Program-made: the position numbers and the translations under genes | Source: an uncultured Pelagibacteraceae bacterium | Lineage (GTDB): Bacteria; Pseudomonadota; Alphaproteobacteria; Pelagibacterales; Pelagibacteraceae | Reading direction: 5' to 3' | Length of the DNA: 55,045 nt | NCBI GenBank assembly: GCA_902603555.1 | Contig: CACKVD010000007.1 | Coordinates: 1-55,045, forward strand | Shown: in pieces, positions 54,888 through 55,045 of the stretch | Layout: each line of letters begins with the position of its first letter | Numbering within the stretch: the stretch's first letter is position 1 | The notes under the pieces: generated by a model | What the model was told of the DNA's origin: nothing | Databases searched by the model: none | Seen by the model: only the letters and a program-made list of their open reading frames with translations

Positions 54888-55045
54888 TTAACCTCTTAAA
54901 CTATATGGCATATACGATTTAACAATTTTTCCATCTTGTTTTGACATCGTAGTTGTGCCTCTTAATTTTCTAATTTGAGAATTCGTTCTTTTAATCATAC
55001 CATGTCTTTTGCCAGCTTGAGCCATCATTACTTTTCCTCTAGCTG
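54888..55045 (-). CDS. rpmI: 50S ribosomal protein bL35, C-terminal part (cut by window edge)
   Basis: About 51 codons read leftwards from the right edge: [16 protein letters not shown] near the edge, then a [14 protein letters not shown] segment and a C-terminus MPYSLRG. These match bL35 (family KAFKRHG...KRxLRGT...MLPY), with a short extra tail. The N-terminus lies beyond the window. The place before rplT is standard. Confidence 0.93.
   Translation of the reverse strand, partial: ARGKVMMAQAGKRHGMIKRTNSQIRKLRGTTTMSKQDGKIVKSYMPYSLRG

Overview
The window looks like a piece of a streamlined, very AT-rich alphaproteobacterial genome, most probably a SAR11/Pelagibacterales relative. The evidence is base composition, near-zero gene spacing (many ATGA/TAATG overlaps), alphaproteobacterial marker genes (gcrA, a RegB-type kinase, a DUF2948 gene next to hisD and murA, short hisG with hisZ), a tRNA-His without G-1 and with A73, and alphaproteobacterial gene order (aroA-cmk-rpsA-ihfB, trpF-trpB-trpA-accD-folC, rpmH-rnpA-yidD-yidC-argB). 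The taxon is inferred from the sequence and was not tested by a search. I see no insertion sequence, prophage, CRISPR array or rRNA, and no gene-free stretch longer than about 230 bases.

Layout, left half. 1-2080: the start of argD (minus), gcrA (plus) and an NDUFA9-like gene (minus). 2097-14593: one long plus-strand run: a short RNase D, kdsD, lptC, lptB (LPS precursor and export), aroA, cmk, rpsA, ihfB, pyrF, trpF, trpB, trpA, accD, folC. 14590-18203 (minus): thioredoxin, an exonuclease I-like gene, a PD-(D/E)XK nuclease resembling mitochondrial MGME1, and rmuC. They lie beside folC-trxA, where related bacteria often have addAB. 18351-21544 (minus): tRNA-His, hisS, hisZ, hisG, with the hisS start codon only 5 nt after the tRNA CCA. 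21545-26143 (minus): a spacer with dyads, cspA with a terminator, tRNA-Phe, infA, hisD, DUF2948, murA, dcd and two small ORFs.

Layout, right half. 26245-34518 is mostly plus: an atypical tRNA-Thr(GGU), a minus-strand VTT membrane protein, then rpmH, rnpA, yidD, yidC, argB, a HAD phosphatase, dapD, dapE, an HDAC-family deacetylase and a SET-domain protein. 34498-38635 (minus): truA, fmt, def, an exported 588-aa protein of unknown function and a 59-aa membrane ORF. 38693-43869: aroK, aroB, bolA (minus), a J-domain protein and the cobS-cobT AAA+/VWA pair. 43866-47209 (minus): regB and a compact gyrB. 47321-49096: two very AT-rich surface-glycan type genes, an FkbM methyltransferase and a GT9 glycosyltransferase. 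49107-55045 (minus): tRNA-Ser, lepA, pheT, pheS, rplT and the 3' part of rpmI.

Most of this is core metabolism and translation. The best candidates for unusual biology are the tRNA-His/hisS junction, the J-domain/CobS/CobT module with no B12 genes in view, the adjacent deacetylase and SET methyltransferase genes, the exonuclease operon at the addAB position, the tRNA-Thr with a broken T-loop consensus, a strongly diverged TrpB, and a CMP kinase without the P-loop lysine.
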